40,111 nt of DNA, taken from positions 1 through 40,111 of the forward strand of contig JAUVLC010000008.1 of assembly GCA_030595925.1 (NCBI GenBank). Reading direction: 5' to 3'. Positions 1 to 9,000 of this stretch are shown here, piece by piece (within the stretch, counting starts at the first letter, position 1; each line of letters opens with the position of its first letter). The position numbers and the translations under genes were made by a program. This DNA comes from Clostridia bacterium. GTDB lineage: Bacteria; CBDUZB01; JAGLHV01. Below the pieces are notes generated by a model. It was not told the DNA's origin. It did no database searches and saw nothing but the letters and a program-made list of their open reading frames with translations.

Positions 1-77
1 GTTATGATAGCTAAACCAAACTAACCAAGGAGGCGATATAGTATCAGAAAATGTTTAGATATACCAGGATATAAAAC

Positions 78-130
78 ACAAATTTTTAAGAAATCTCTTT
101 ATAATTACATTAGATTTCTTGAAAATTTGT
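78..130. terminator. A/T-rich inverted repeat, possible terminator of an upstream gene
   Basis: Arms at 78-96 and 112-130 pair over 19 positions with one G-U wobble and leave a 15-base loop. No clean T-run follows, so this may be a weak or bidirectional terminator, or only a structural repeat. A short open stretch at 1-24 ending in TAA could be the tail of a gene from the left, but it is too short to judge. Confidence 0.4.
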
Positions 131-441
131 TACAAACTTGAGCAAGTTTCAAATCAATAGTAGAAAATTTGAAAATGTTAAAAAAAAGAGTATATCTGCA
201 ACATTATCGATTACTAAATCATTGATTAGTTCCACAATAAATACGAATGAACCGGAAGTTATTAGTAGGGGCGACCTTGGTCGCCCAAAGGGTGGGCAAG
301 CTCACCCCTACGCGAAAAATTCGCTATATCGTTCAAAACATATTTTACCTTTATGTTTTTTGTTTTGAATTATTGCTTTTAATTCATTATTAAAGAAAAA
401 TTTAATTTGACTAATAACAGTAAAACGGAATAAAAAAAATC
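131..441. other. Gene-free stretch with one palindrome
   Basis: I see no convincing gene here. The only reading frame of note opens at a TTG (138) without a ribosome binding site and runs straight through the palindrome at 265-311, so I treat it as spurious. The rest is A/T-rich spacer before the promoter at 442. Confidence 0.6.
265..311. repeat. Multi-arm palindromic intergenic repeat
   Basis: The outer arms GTAGGGG (265-271) and CCCCTAC (305-311) are complementary. Inside, GGGCGACC (269-276) pairs with GGTCGCCC (279-286), and a second small arm around 290-304 can also form. The G/C-rich cloverleaf-like element stands out from its A/T-rich surroundings and resembles dispersed palindromes of the REP type. 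It may end or stabilise transcripts, but no function is shown. Confidence 0.6.
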
Positions 442-470
442 TTGACAAAAGAATGGATTTGTGTTATCTT
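442..470 (+). promoter_or_regulatory. Sigma-70-type promoter for the first riboswitch and the Tad-like genes
   Basis: A perfect -35 box TTGACA (442-447) is followed after 17 bases by TATCTT (465-470), a four-of-six match to the -10 box. Transcription would begin near 477, about 45 bases before the riboswitch. Confidence 0.65.
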
Positions 471-519
471 TAAAATGGTAGAAGTGTGAATAAAAGATGA
501 AGGTTGTTATTGACGGGAA

Positions 520-604
520 AAGCGAAAAGGTAAACCATCTGAAAAGGTGGGGCACAAAGCCACGGGGCTGGAATTAGAGTAAAAGTTAGCCGGGCTACCG
601 AAGG
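520..604 (+). promoter_or_regulatory. Cyclic-di-GMP-I (GEMM) riboswitch 1
   Basis: The aptamer shows the family's conserved pieces in order: the GGTAAACC strand, a six-pair hairpin CCATCT/AGGTGG (535-540, 545-550) closed by a GAAA tetraloop, then GGGGCACAAAGCCACGGGG, a variable hairpin GGCT/AGCC (566-569, 588-591) and the 3' strand GGGCTACCG (592-600). The known GEMM-I class binds cyclic di-GMP with the tetraloop docked into a receptor in the second helix. The element sits between a promoter and a T-run, so it probably controls termination ahead of the TadG/TadE-like genes. Whether ligand turns expression on or off cannot be read with certainty. Confidence 0.85.
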
Positions 605-637
605 AAATAGTTTCTGAAAGGTAGAACGGTTTTTTTT
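595..637 (+). terminator. Riboswitch-linked terminator 1
   Basis: CTACC (595-599) can pair with GGTAG (620-624), or ACCG (597-600) with CGGT (627-630) directly before a run of eight T (630-637). The 5' arm is the last strand of the aptamer, so aptamer folding and terminator folding should exclude each other. That arrangement predicts ligand-dependent readthrough. Confidence 0.6.
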
Positions 638-701
638 GTTTATTTAAAATTTGTGAAATAGCCTTTTTATCTTGTTGCCTGCCCGCTAATCTTTAAGGCG
701 G

Positions 702-785
702 GTCATTCCTGCGAAAGCAGGAATCTATTGATATTTAAAAACATTATAGATTCCGCATCATCTGCCTCAGGCGGAGCGGAATGAC
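702..785. repeat. Composite palindromic repeat
   Basis: The outer arms GTCATTCC (702-709) and GGAATGAC (778-785) are complementary. Nested inside are ATTCCTGC-GAAA-GCAGGAAT (705-724) and ATTCCGC/GCGGAAT (750-756, 776-782), the latter around TCTGCC/GGCGGA. The whole can fold as one long hairpin or two adjacent ones. It resembles short palindromic intergenic repeats dispersed in many bacterial genomes. Confidence 0.65.
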
Positions 786-902
786 AGAATATTTTATTTT
801 TCAGAAGGCTTTAAAGAGTGATAGGTAGTGTCAAAAAAGGTATGAAAGAAAAACAGAAAGAAGTTTGTAGATAAAGGGAAAATCTTCTGTAAATAGGGGG
901 AG

Positions 903-938
903 GTAGCCGCAGGCTTACTCTATAAAGCCTGTAGTTAC
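903..938 (+). repeat. GGTAGCCG-type hairpin repeat, copy 1
   Basis: The strand at 903-916 pairs with 925-938 over 14 positions including G-U wobbles. The element begins with GGTAGCCGCAGGCTT (902-916), a sequence type that recurs at 17033-17056, 17098-17122 (inverted) and 22610-22631 (inverted). Confidence 0.55.
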
Positions 939-1008
939 ATGGACAGAAATCAGAACAGAAATGTGCAGATATTTTTGACATTACTGAGCGATATAAAAGG
1001 AGGAAAAA

Positions 1009-2232
1009 ATGAAAGAGAGGGGAAAATATTTAAAGAAAGGGCAGGTGTTAGTTTTTTTCCTCATTTTTATAGCGTTATGTGGTTTAATAGTGATTACCGT
1101 GGGAATTGATATTTTCAGGGTTTCTCAAACGAAGATTATGCTTCAGACTGCAACGGATGGGCGGGCTTTACATGTAATTAGTCTTTTTGCTAAGCAATTG
1201 AATTTTCTTGCGGATGTTAATAGGCAGATGTTACAGCCAGCAGAGGATACTTATTTTGTACGTTGTAATTATGACAAGATACAAAATTTGGGAGGGATGC
1301 AACGCTCAGGAGGAATATGGAGTAGTGATACTGAATTTCGTCCCTGGCATAAAGAAAAGTCACTTGGCGCGGATCATTTTAATCATGAACCCTATGGGTA
1401 CAATTGGGAATTTCATACCGAGGGACACGGTGGGTGTGTAGTAGGGTCACATGAGGATGACCATACTTGTAATTACCCTGGCTTTGCTTATCAAACTTCG
1501 CCTGGGAGTGATTATGATACTTGTACGAAGCAATTTACATCAGTTTCAACTCCCTCTATTTGGGATGAACCACCGAAAGTCAATGAGTTTGATGTTGACG
1601 GTGCTGTTTCCGACCCTGAACGGGCATTTCCTTCTATACATAGAATGGAGGAATATAAGGACGACTTTATTAAACCCCGTGCGGATCTTCAAGATACCGT
1701 ACTAGAAAAAATTGGCGGGGACGGTGGATTAATTATGACTTTAGCAGAAGAAGATTTAGAACTTGGGGAAGGGACAGGGACAAAGGTTTCTCCGGATGTA
1801 AGTATGGGGGATGGTTTCGATAACTATAAATATAGTTATTGGAAAACTCATCGCAAAGAGATAGACCTTCCCTATATAGTATGGGACTATCACACAAGTT
1901 CTTGGACCCATAGTTATCAATCAGGAACTCAAAGTGGTTTTACTTGTACAGTAAGAAGAGAATGGTGGACTGTTCATAAGGATAGTGATGGGAAAGATCT
2001 TACAAAGAAAATTGGCGGATGGTTGTATTTTGACGATGGGGGTGTGAGTGGAGATGCTGTGACAGGGTCATTGAATGTGACCGCGAATAGAGAGATGACC
2101 GGGCTTAAATTTGGATCTGAAGATCATATTAAGGAAGCGGATTTTAAGGCAGAAGCTTCGGTAGAATTAGATTCAAGTACAGGGGAGCTATGGCCTGAAC
2201 CGGATTCTTCTTATAGAATAAAATTTAAATGA
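1009..2232 (+). CDS. TadG-like Flp pilus-assembly protein
   Basis: 407 residues. A charged N-terminus (MKERGKYLKKGQ) leads into one membrane helix (about residues 11-34). It is followed by an amphipathic stretch with DIFRVSQTKIMLQTATDGRA, which matches the Tad/TadG N-terminal pattern (GQ, hydrophobic run, ID..R....LQ.A.D..AL). In that family the helix anchors a pilin-like protein in the inner membrane, and the rest works outside it in Flp pilus or surface assembly. The remaining 350 residues are rich in Trp, Tyr, Gly, Asp and His, contain several cysteines (for example GGCVV, HTCNYP, DTCTK, GFTCTV) and match nothing I recognise. The start is set by AGGAGG at 998-1003. The gene lies downstream of riboswitch 1 and 35 bases before the TadE-like gene, so the two are probably one operon. 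No tadA, tadB/C or rcpA is in the window. Confidence 0.75.
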   Translation: MKERGKYLKKGQVLVFFLIFIALCGLIVITVGIDIFRVSQTKIMLQTATDGRALHVISLFAKQLNFLADVNRQMLQPAEDTYFVRCNYDKIQNLGGMQRSGGIWSSDTEFRPWHKEKSLGADHFNHEPYGYNWEFHTEGHGGCVVGSHEDDHTCNYPGFAYQTSPGSDYDTCTKQFTSVSTPSIWDEPPKVNEFDVDGAVSDPERAFPSIHRMEEYKDDFIKPRADLQDTVLEKIGGDGGLIMTLAEEDLELGEGTGTKVSPDVSMGDGFDNYKYSYWKTHRKEIDLPYIVWDYHTSSWTHSYQSGTQSGFTCTVRREWWTVHKDSDGKDLTKKIGGWLYFDDGGVSGDAVTGSLNVTANREMTGLKFGSEDHIKEADFKAEASVELDSSTGELWPEPDSSYRIKFK

Positions 2233-2267
2233 CAAATAACAGATGTAAAAAAGGGAGTTGATTTTGT

Positions 2268-2684
2268 ATGTGGAGGAATAAAGGACAGGCGGTTGTAGAA
2301 TTAGCGGTTTTAGTGGTGCTAATCGTGATGATGCTTAATGCATCATTACAAGTAACTAAATTTTTCGAAGCATTACAGAAAACTCAGGCGGCAGCTTATT
2401 ATGCCGCACAATGTTGGTCGATAGAAAGGCCGCGGCAGATTGACGGAGATGACTTATGGGCAGCTACGGAAAGTGTTAGAAATGGTATAGAAAGTAGAGT
2501 AAAAGGTTTTCTTGCAGATGGAGATTCTGTGGGCGGAGATTGTTCCGTTAATTTTGGAGCTGGAAATAACGATTCGCGGGTAGAGGTAACCAACACTGTT
2601 AAAATAAATTTTTCCTGGCATGAAATAACTAAAACTATTAAAGGAAAATCAGATGGTGATTTTTATCCGCTATTTAGTAACTAA
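2268..2684 (+). CDS. TadE-like minor pilin
   Basis: 138 residues. The N-terminus MWRNKGQAVVELAVLVVL fits the TadE pattern: a short charged head, GQAxVE with the conserved Glu at residue 11, then a membrane helix (about 7-28). The helix runs on into an amphipathic segment (KFFEALQKTQAAAYYAAQCW), as in type IV pilin-like subunits. TadE-family proteins are minor pilins processed by the prepilin peptidase TadV/FppA. Here the pairing with a TadG-like gene supports that role. The remainder has one more Cys pair-forming candidate (GGDCSV) and ends FYPLFSN. A GGGAG ribosome binding site lies at 2253-2257. No good terminator separates it from the promoter at 2753. Confidence 0.75.
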   Translation: MWRNKGQAVVELAVLVVLIVMMLNASLQVTKFFEALQKTQAAAYYAAQCWSIERPRQIDGDDLWAATESVRNGIESRVKGFLADGDSVGGDCSVNFGAGNNDSRVEVTNTVKINFSWHEITKTIKGKSDGDFYPLFSN

Positions 2685-2752
2685 AAAACAAAAAGGAAAT
2701 AGAAATTATTGAAGGATGAAAAAGAGGGGCGTTTTGTGATAGAAAAATTGCC

Positions 2753-2781
2753 TTGACTAATGATAGAATTGATGGTATAAT
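2753..2781 (+). promoter_or_regulatory. Sigma-70 promoter for giant gene 1
   Basis: TTGACT (2753-2758) and a perfect TATAAT (2776-2781) are exactly 17 bases apart. This is the best promoter match in the window and lies about 40 bases ahead of riboswitch 2. Confidence 0.8.
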
Positions 2782-2820
2782 TATAATAGAAGTGGGGAAA
2801 AATTCGTTTCTTTGAAACGA

Positions 2821-2903
2821 TTATCCGAAAGGGCAAACTTCGAGAAATCGGAGGGCGCAAAGCCACGGGTCTTTTTTGGAGAGACAGCCGAGCGTACCGA
2901 TAA
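2821..2903 (+). promoter_or_regulatory. Cyclic-di-GMP-I (GEMM) riboswitch 2
   Basis: The outer helix TTATC (2821-2825)/GATAA (2899-2903) closes the aptamer. Inside are GGGCAAAC, the hairpin CTTCGA-GAAA-TCGGAG (2838-2853), GGGCGCAAAGCCACGGGTCT, a second hairpin GTCT/AGAC (2869-2872, 2882-2885) and the 3' strand GCCGAGCGTACCG (2887-2899). These are the conserved parts of the class I cyclic-di-GMP aptamer. A small extra hairpin CGTTTC/GAAACG (2805-2819) precedes it. The element stands between its own promoter and a terminator upstream of giant gene 1. Confidence 0.9.
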
Positions 2904-2949
2904 CTGATGCGTTTAATGATTAAGCAAACGATTAAATTAAAAAAGGCAG

Positions 2950-3008
2950 CCGAGCTACCGAGATATGTATAAGAATATGTATACATTCAGGGTAACTCGG
3001 TTTTTTTT
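2950..3008 (+). terminator. Riboswitch-linked terminator 2
   Basis: CCGAGCTACC (2950-2959) pairs with GGTAACTCGG (2991-3000) at nine of ten positions. An inner arm ATGTATA/TATACAT extends the stem, and eight T follow at 3001-3008. The 5' arm nearly copies the aptamer's own 3' strand (2887-2899), so the terminator's 3' arm could pair with either. Confidence 0.85.
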
Positions 3009-3039
3009 ATAAAGAAAATTAGGAGTAGGGGAGAAAAAA

Positions 3040-6000
3040 ATGAATAATATAAAAGGCCATATTATTACTAAAATATTTTCTTGTATTTTGTTAGTGATGT
3101 TTTTAGTGGTTTTTTGCGACATTAGAAAATATGCCTATGCGGATGATGCTTATGTGGGGTTTAAAGGAGATATATCACAGTTTTATAAGATGGATGATGT
3201 AAATTACATTTCTACCGTGGATGACTATTTATCCGGTATCGGGGGTGATCGCAGCGGGGAGATAAGTTTTGATAAAGCTCACTTTGTTGGCCACGATATA
3301 GAATTGCGGGTTTCTGGGAGTGATGCAGTAGGGGCAGGGATGAGTATTAATAACATAGCAGGGGCTCCCGCAGGTTGGTGGGGCCATTTTAAGTGGTGGG
3401 CAGGTGGTACCTGGGATTGGATATGCGGCGGAGTTACCCGGATTGGAGGTTTCGTTATTAATGACTTAGTTATTCCTTTTGTTAGTTTTGTATGGAATGG
3501 TGCTCTTGATATAGGGTATATTTTTGTAGTAGCTTTGACAGATATAAGTATTTTTCTTTTTAGCTCTACTTTAGATTTAATCGGAGGTATTTTAAACCTT
3601 GTAGGGTTGGGAGCAGGGTGGGATGTTCTTTCCCCCAGCTTGCTTCTAGGTTTTGAATGGTTATTGATGGGGGGGCAGGATACACTGTTGAATATTGGTC
3701 GTTCCATTAAAGGAGGGGCAGAATTTACCGTTGAGTGGATAAGAGGAAACATAAAACAAATAGCTATACTTATAGCAGCCATTTTAGTTATAATAGCAGC
3801 TATTATTATAATAGTAGTGGGAGTTGTGCTTTCCTGGTTAGGTGTAGGGTTACTTCTGATAGCACTTGGTTTAATTTTATTAGGCGCTGCAGCAGTACTA
3901 TATGGTTTTGGTACGATGGATTTTTCAGAGACGTTTTTAGAAGGTTCATTTATAGAAGGTTGGCAAGCGGGAGCTCTGAATATAGCTCCTATAATAGCAA
4001 AAATTGGCTTGTTACTTGTAGCCGCTGGTTTGATTTTCGTTGCAGCTTCTGTGATTTTGGTAATGTTACCAGCTCTTTTTGGGGGTGCCACGATTCTTTC
4101 GGTTCTTGGTAGTTTGGCTGTTTTTAAGGTAATAGGAACCATATTTCTTGGTGCTGCGATTACTTGTTTTGGAGCAGCAGGAGTGATGTATTCGATAGGT
4201 GAAGGATTGCTTTCTAACTTAGGATTAAAGGGGGATATTGCAAATAATCTTCAGAAGTTTTGTAAAAAAAATGCTTTTAATGCGCTAACTATTGGGGTAG
4301 CCTTTTTGGGAATGGCTATGGTCTGTTTTGCTATTCCTCTGTTTCTTTCTTCATTTTCCGGGTTGGGAGCGTTGACTTCATTAGCAGGTATTAAAGGTGC
4401 TGCGGCTGCTTTACTTACATTATCAGGTTGGAAAGCTTTGGTTCTTGGATTCCTTAGTTGTGTTGGTGGAATAGCTGCCGTAACCGGAGGATTGATGTTT
4501 GCTGGTGGAGGAATAACGGCGTATGCCTGTCTTAATCTCGATGGAAGAGTGGCAAAAATATGGTGGGGAGCGGATATGCAGAGCGGTATAGTCGGGGCGG
4601 TAACCAGTCTTACGGAATTTTTTATAGGAACAGCGGTGACATCGCATGGTCTTGAAGGGGGTATTGGAGGTTGGTTATTTAACGCTCAGAAATGGGCGTT
4701 TAGTGGTTTTGGAGGATTTCTTGGTAATGTTCCAATATTGGGATGGATTATAAGAGGAATTGGTTTTCTGGCTGCAGCTGTTTTGTGCGGCTTTGAAATG
4801 ATTGTAACTGTCATTGGAGTGGGCTTACAGATTGCTATGGTTGGACACCAGATGAGTATGATAGGGATGGGTTGGGAGATGAAATTTAATGAAGCTGGGG
4901 GTAGCTGGTGGGAACAGACTGGAAACACCAGTTGGTTGGATGTTCCGAAAACAATGGTTGAGGGGTTACTGCAGTTTATAATTGACACTTTTGTAGTCTA
5001 TCTTAATCCCTGGAATGAAAATTTTCGTCCTGGTTTTGGATTGGGTAATTTAGCAATTATTGTTGGCGGTGGGGCTAAAGGAGCAGGAACGATGGCCGGA
5101 CTTTTCGGAAAGGCTTTTAAAATTAGTTCAGTAGCTTCGACAGTTGGAAAATTTAAATTGGTTGTGGGTCTCAAAGGTTATATTACCGGTATTGGATTAA
5201 AAGGGGGTACACTTCTGGCTAAATTGAAGGGCGCAAACATCGTAGGATCTTTACTATCCAATCCTGTGTTAGTTAAATTTGCAGCAGTTGGTGTTGTGTT
5301 AGTTTTAACTTATCCAATTATTGAAGCATTTTTTGGGAACCAGTTTGCTGATATTTTTATGATGGGTGTTCCTCTAATGATGGTTACCCATAAAGGTGGA
5401 GAATTATTTAAAGGGAAATTAGAAGGAGGACGATTTGGAGCTATTGAGGTTAAAATAGAAGGGCCGAAAGCAAAGCAGATATTCGAAAGTATGTTAGATG
5501 TATTTAGGAAAGAAGAAGGAAAAGAAATAAAAATGCTTGATATTTTAGGAAATGAAAGAACAGTTAAAATCACTCAAAGTTTGAAAAAATATGTGGGGAA
5601 AGAGTTATGTAAACAAATGTCGTTTAAAGAGCTTTGTGAACTTAAATTAGGCGACTTAAAAGTCTTTAAGGGGTTGGATTTTAAAAACATGGATGTTAGC
5701 GGTTTGAATTTAGCAAAATTATTTGAAATGAAAATGGCCGAGGGGATTTCATGGGGGCAGATAAAAAAATTAATTGACGGAAAAAAATTTAAATTTGAAG
5801 GATTTGAAATAAGCGGAAGTGTCCTGGCAAATATGAAAATGGATTTAAAGAATGTAGTAACTGCTAAGTTAGTGAAGGAAATGAGTTTTTCAAAGACAAG
5901 TTTTGAGAAAATGTTTGATTTTATTAAAAAGAAAGAAAACAGTAAGATGTTTGAAAGTTTGAAAATGGATACAGCAAAGTTAAAGATGGATGTTGTTATG

Positions 6001-9000
6001 ACCAAGTTGGCAGAATTAGATATAAGGGCTTTAAATAAACTTAAGAACGGAAAAGATATTAAAGGGGTTACTATGGAGTTTCTGAGGAAAAAATTAGGCC
6101 GGGAAATAAGTATGAAAGATATAATTGATCTGAAAATAGGCCGTTTAGACGAAATAGAATTGGGAGTGCTTTTTGACGGTGGGAAGGTGGACGGTATAAG
6201 TTTAAAGTCTTTGGAGTCTTGTTTAAATATAAAGATAAGTCCCAAAGAGGTAATTCATCTCAAATTTTCTGAGTTTACCGGGGCAGAACTTGAGATGTTT
6301 ATGGATGGGAAAATGGTTAGAGGACTGGCCGCAAAATCGTTAGCGAAAGCATTAAAAATGGATGTAAAAGACTTAAAGATGGAAGTATTAAAGAAATGTG
6401 TCTTAGACAATTTCGGTACAGGAAAAGATATGATAGCCTTTTTAAAAGGGGAATTTAAAATAAGGATTAAAGGCAAAGAGATGGATATGAATGCATTGAT
6501 AAAAGAAACGGGAATAAAGAAAGCAGATCTTCAACTTGAAATATTGAAAAAGGAATGGAAGGAAATGGTGAAGGAAGGCGTGGGGTTAAATATTATAGAA
6601 GGAACCTTAAAAGAAATCGGATTGAAACTAAATGCAAAAGAAATGCAAAGCCTTAAAGTAGAATTATTTCAAACGAAATTAATAGAAATGGTGAAAAACG
6701 GCAAGGACATAAAAAATATGGAAGTGTTGGCAAAGGATTTTGGTTTGGAGTTGTTGGTAAAGGATAAAAAGGTCATGGATAATATTCGAATGGAAACAGT
6801 TAAGTCAAAGGTAATTATGGAAATAAAAGGAAGCGATACCGGTATAAATTTAAAAGATTTTACTGATGTCAAAATAAATAAGATCGCAAAAGAGTTATTT
6901 GGTTCGGAATTCAAACTCGAAGCTAGTGCGATGAAGAATATTAAGATAGAAATATTAAAGTTAAGGCTTATGGAAATATGTAAAGATGGTAAAAAAGTAA
7001 GGAATATTAAAGGTATAGCAGAAGAATTTGGTTTGAAATTAAAAGATGCAGAGATAAAAGATATTAAATTAAAAGTGTTTGAATCATTACTCAGGGAGGC
7101 AGTAAAAGATAAAAAACTGGAAATAACAGATAATTTGGCGATTCGAAAATTAGCTAAAGAAAAACTTGGTTTAGAGTTAAAAACAGAACAGATAAATAGT
7201 TTGCAGTATAAATTTAAATTGGAAAGCTTCAAAGCAGAATTTCTGGATATTAAATTTAGCGAAAATTTTAGAGGAGACTTCTTCTCGTTTCTTAATGGGG
7301 ATATAAAATTAGACGGTATGGATATAAAGACGCTGGCTGAAAATATGGGCATGAAAGTGGATACGCTTAAAATGCAGATAATTTTGGAGTTAGTAGGTGA
7401 TGTTAAAATCGGTGAATTCCTTAACGGAAAATGCTCGCTAAAAATAGGTGGGAAGAAATTTATGGTAAAAGAGTTGGCAGAAAATATGGGATGGCCGGAG
7501 GTTAAGGCTAATCAATTTAAAGCAGAGTTAGCTAAGGCAGAAATCTTAAAGATGGAAATAAAAAACAGTAAAGATGTAGCTGTTTTTTCTGAATTAAAGA
7601 AGTTTATGGACGATGCTAGTTTGGATACAAAGGTAATAGCTGAAACAAAAATAAAACAAATGTTTTCGGCTATGGAGATGAAAGATGTAATAAAATTGTT
7701 AGAAAAAAAAGATATGGAGGGGAACCAATTTGGGGGGATAATAAAACAACTATCGGAGGCAGCCGGAATTAAAGCAGAATTGAATAAGATATTAAAAGAG
7801 AGTTTTTGTGAGCGGGTGGCAAAAGGGGATATAGCCGCCGTTGAATATGTATCTAAGGTTTTATTCGAAGGAAAAACTGAGAATGTGAAAATAAAGGAAT
7901 TGCAAAAAGTGTTTTCTCAAGAAATGAAAAGGGTAAATGGACTGGATATAAAAATGACTCCGGAATTTAAAAAGGCTTTGGTAGAAAACATTTTTAAAGA
8001 TTCCGGTAATGGAGGATTTTCCTCAGCGATGAAACAGAAACTGGCGGAAATTATTTTAACCAAAGATGGGGATATGGCTTTAGGGATATTGGGGAAAGAA
8101 ATGATGGTATTTAAAAAGTCATCGATATTTAAAGAACTGCTAAAAGAAGAAGGAAAAATAGAGTTTAATAAAGCATTGAAAAAAGAATTAAAATTGGAAA
8201 TTGACAGGTCCTCTTTAAGTGAAAGTTTGAAGACAGAATTAAAAAAATTTATTGATGAATCAATAAATGAAAAAGGTTTAAAAGAAAAATTATCAAAGAG
8301 GTTTAAAGAAGATATAGATGTGATAGAATTTAAAGATTTGCCTGTTGAATCTTTGAAAACAAAAATAGCCGAGAAGGTTAGTGCTAATAAAAATAACGAA
8401 TTTAAGGATATTTCATTAAAAGCCAAAGAAAGTGCAGAAGTGATTAAATGTGAACAAAAGGCAAGTCAGTTGAAGAATGAATTACCTGGAAAATATCTTG
8501 AGGTAGAAACAGCTAAGAAAAACGGCAATTATAAATTGGCTGACCAAAAATGGAAAGAATACAAAAAAATGGAAAACCAAATGATAGTAATGGATGCGTT
8601 GGTTAGTGGTAGAAAAAGAATAGATGGGCTAAAAGAAAACCTGGAATTTAAAAGAGGAGAGAAAACTGAAACAATGATAGAAGTTCTTGAAGCAGAGATA
8701 AAATTAGAGAAGATTCATCTTGAGATAGTGAGATGCAGAGCAAAAAAATTAGGAGTAGATGCAATAAGTCCGTCAAAGAACATGTTGAGGCTGAAGGAAC
8801 AGCATAAAACAGCTTTGAAAGATTACAGAAGTTGTAAAGATAAGTTAGAGACAGAGATACAGGGAACGGAAGCACGGTTTGAAAAGTTGGATATTGATGT
8901 TCGAGAGTCGATAATAAATGCTGCTAATAATGGAGTTCGTGATCCGAATAAATTGTTAGACGTCAAAGGGATAGACAAGGCTATAATAAAAGGAATAACT

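Larger units (their letters stand above)
638..1008 (+). other. Long leader between riboswitch 1 and the TadG-like gene
   Basis: This 371-base stretch has no gene. It holds the composite palindrome at 702-785 and the hairpin at 903-938, and ends with a strong ribosome binding site AGGAGG (998-1003) six bases before the ATG at 1009. The leader was probably lengthened by insertion of the two repeats. Confidence 0.6.

Noticed and set aside
138-368. 76-codon frame starting with TTG
   Set aside because: No ribosome binding site, and it runs through the G/C-rich palindrome at 265-311. Its composition is that of spacer DNA.
3279-4142. Long minus-strand open frame (287 codons) opposite the membrane region of giant gene 1
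   Set aside because: It is the antisense shadow of the hydrophobic stretch; the sense frame has the signal peptide, RBS and continuity over 12.7 kb.
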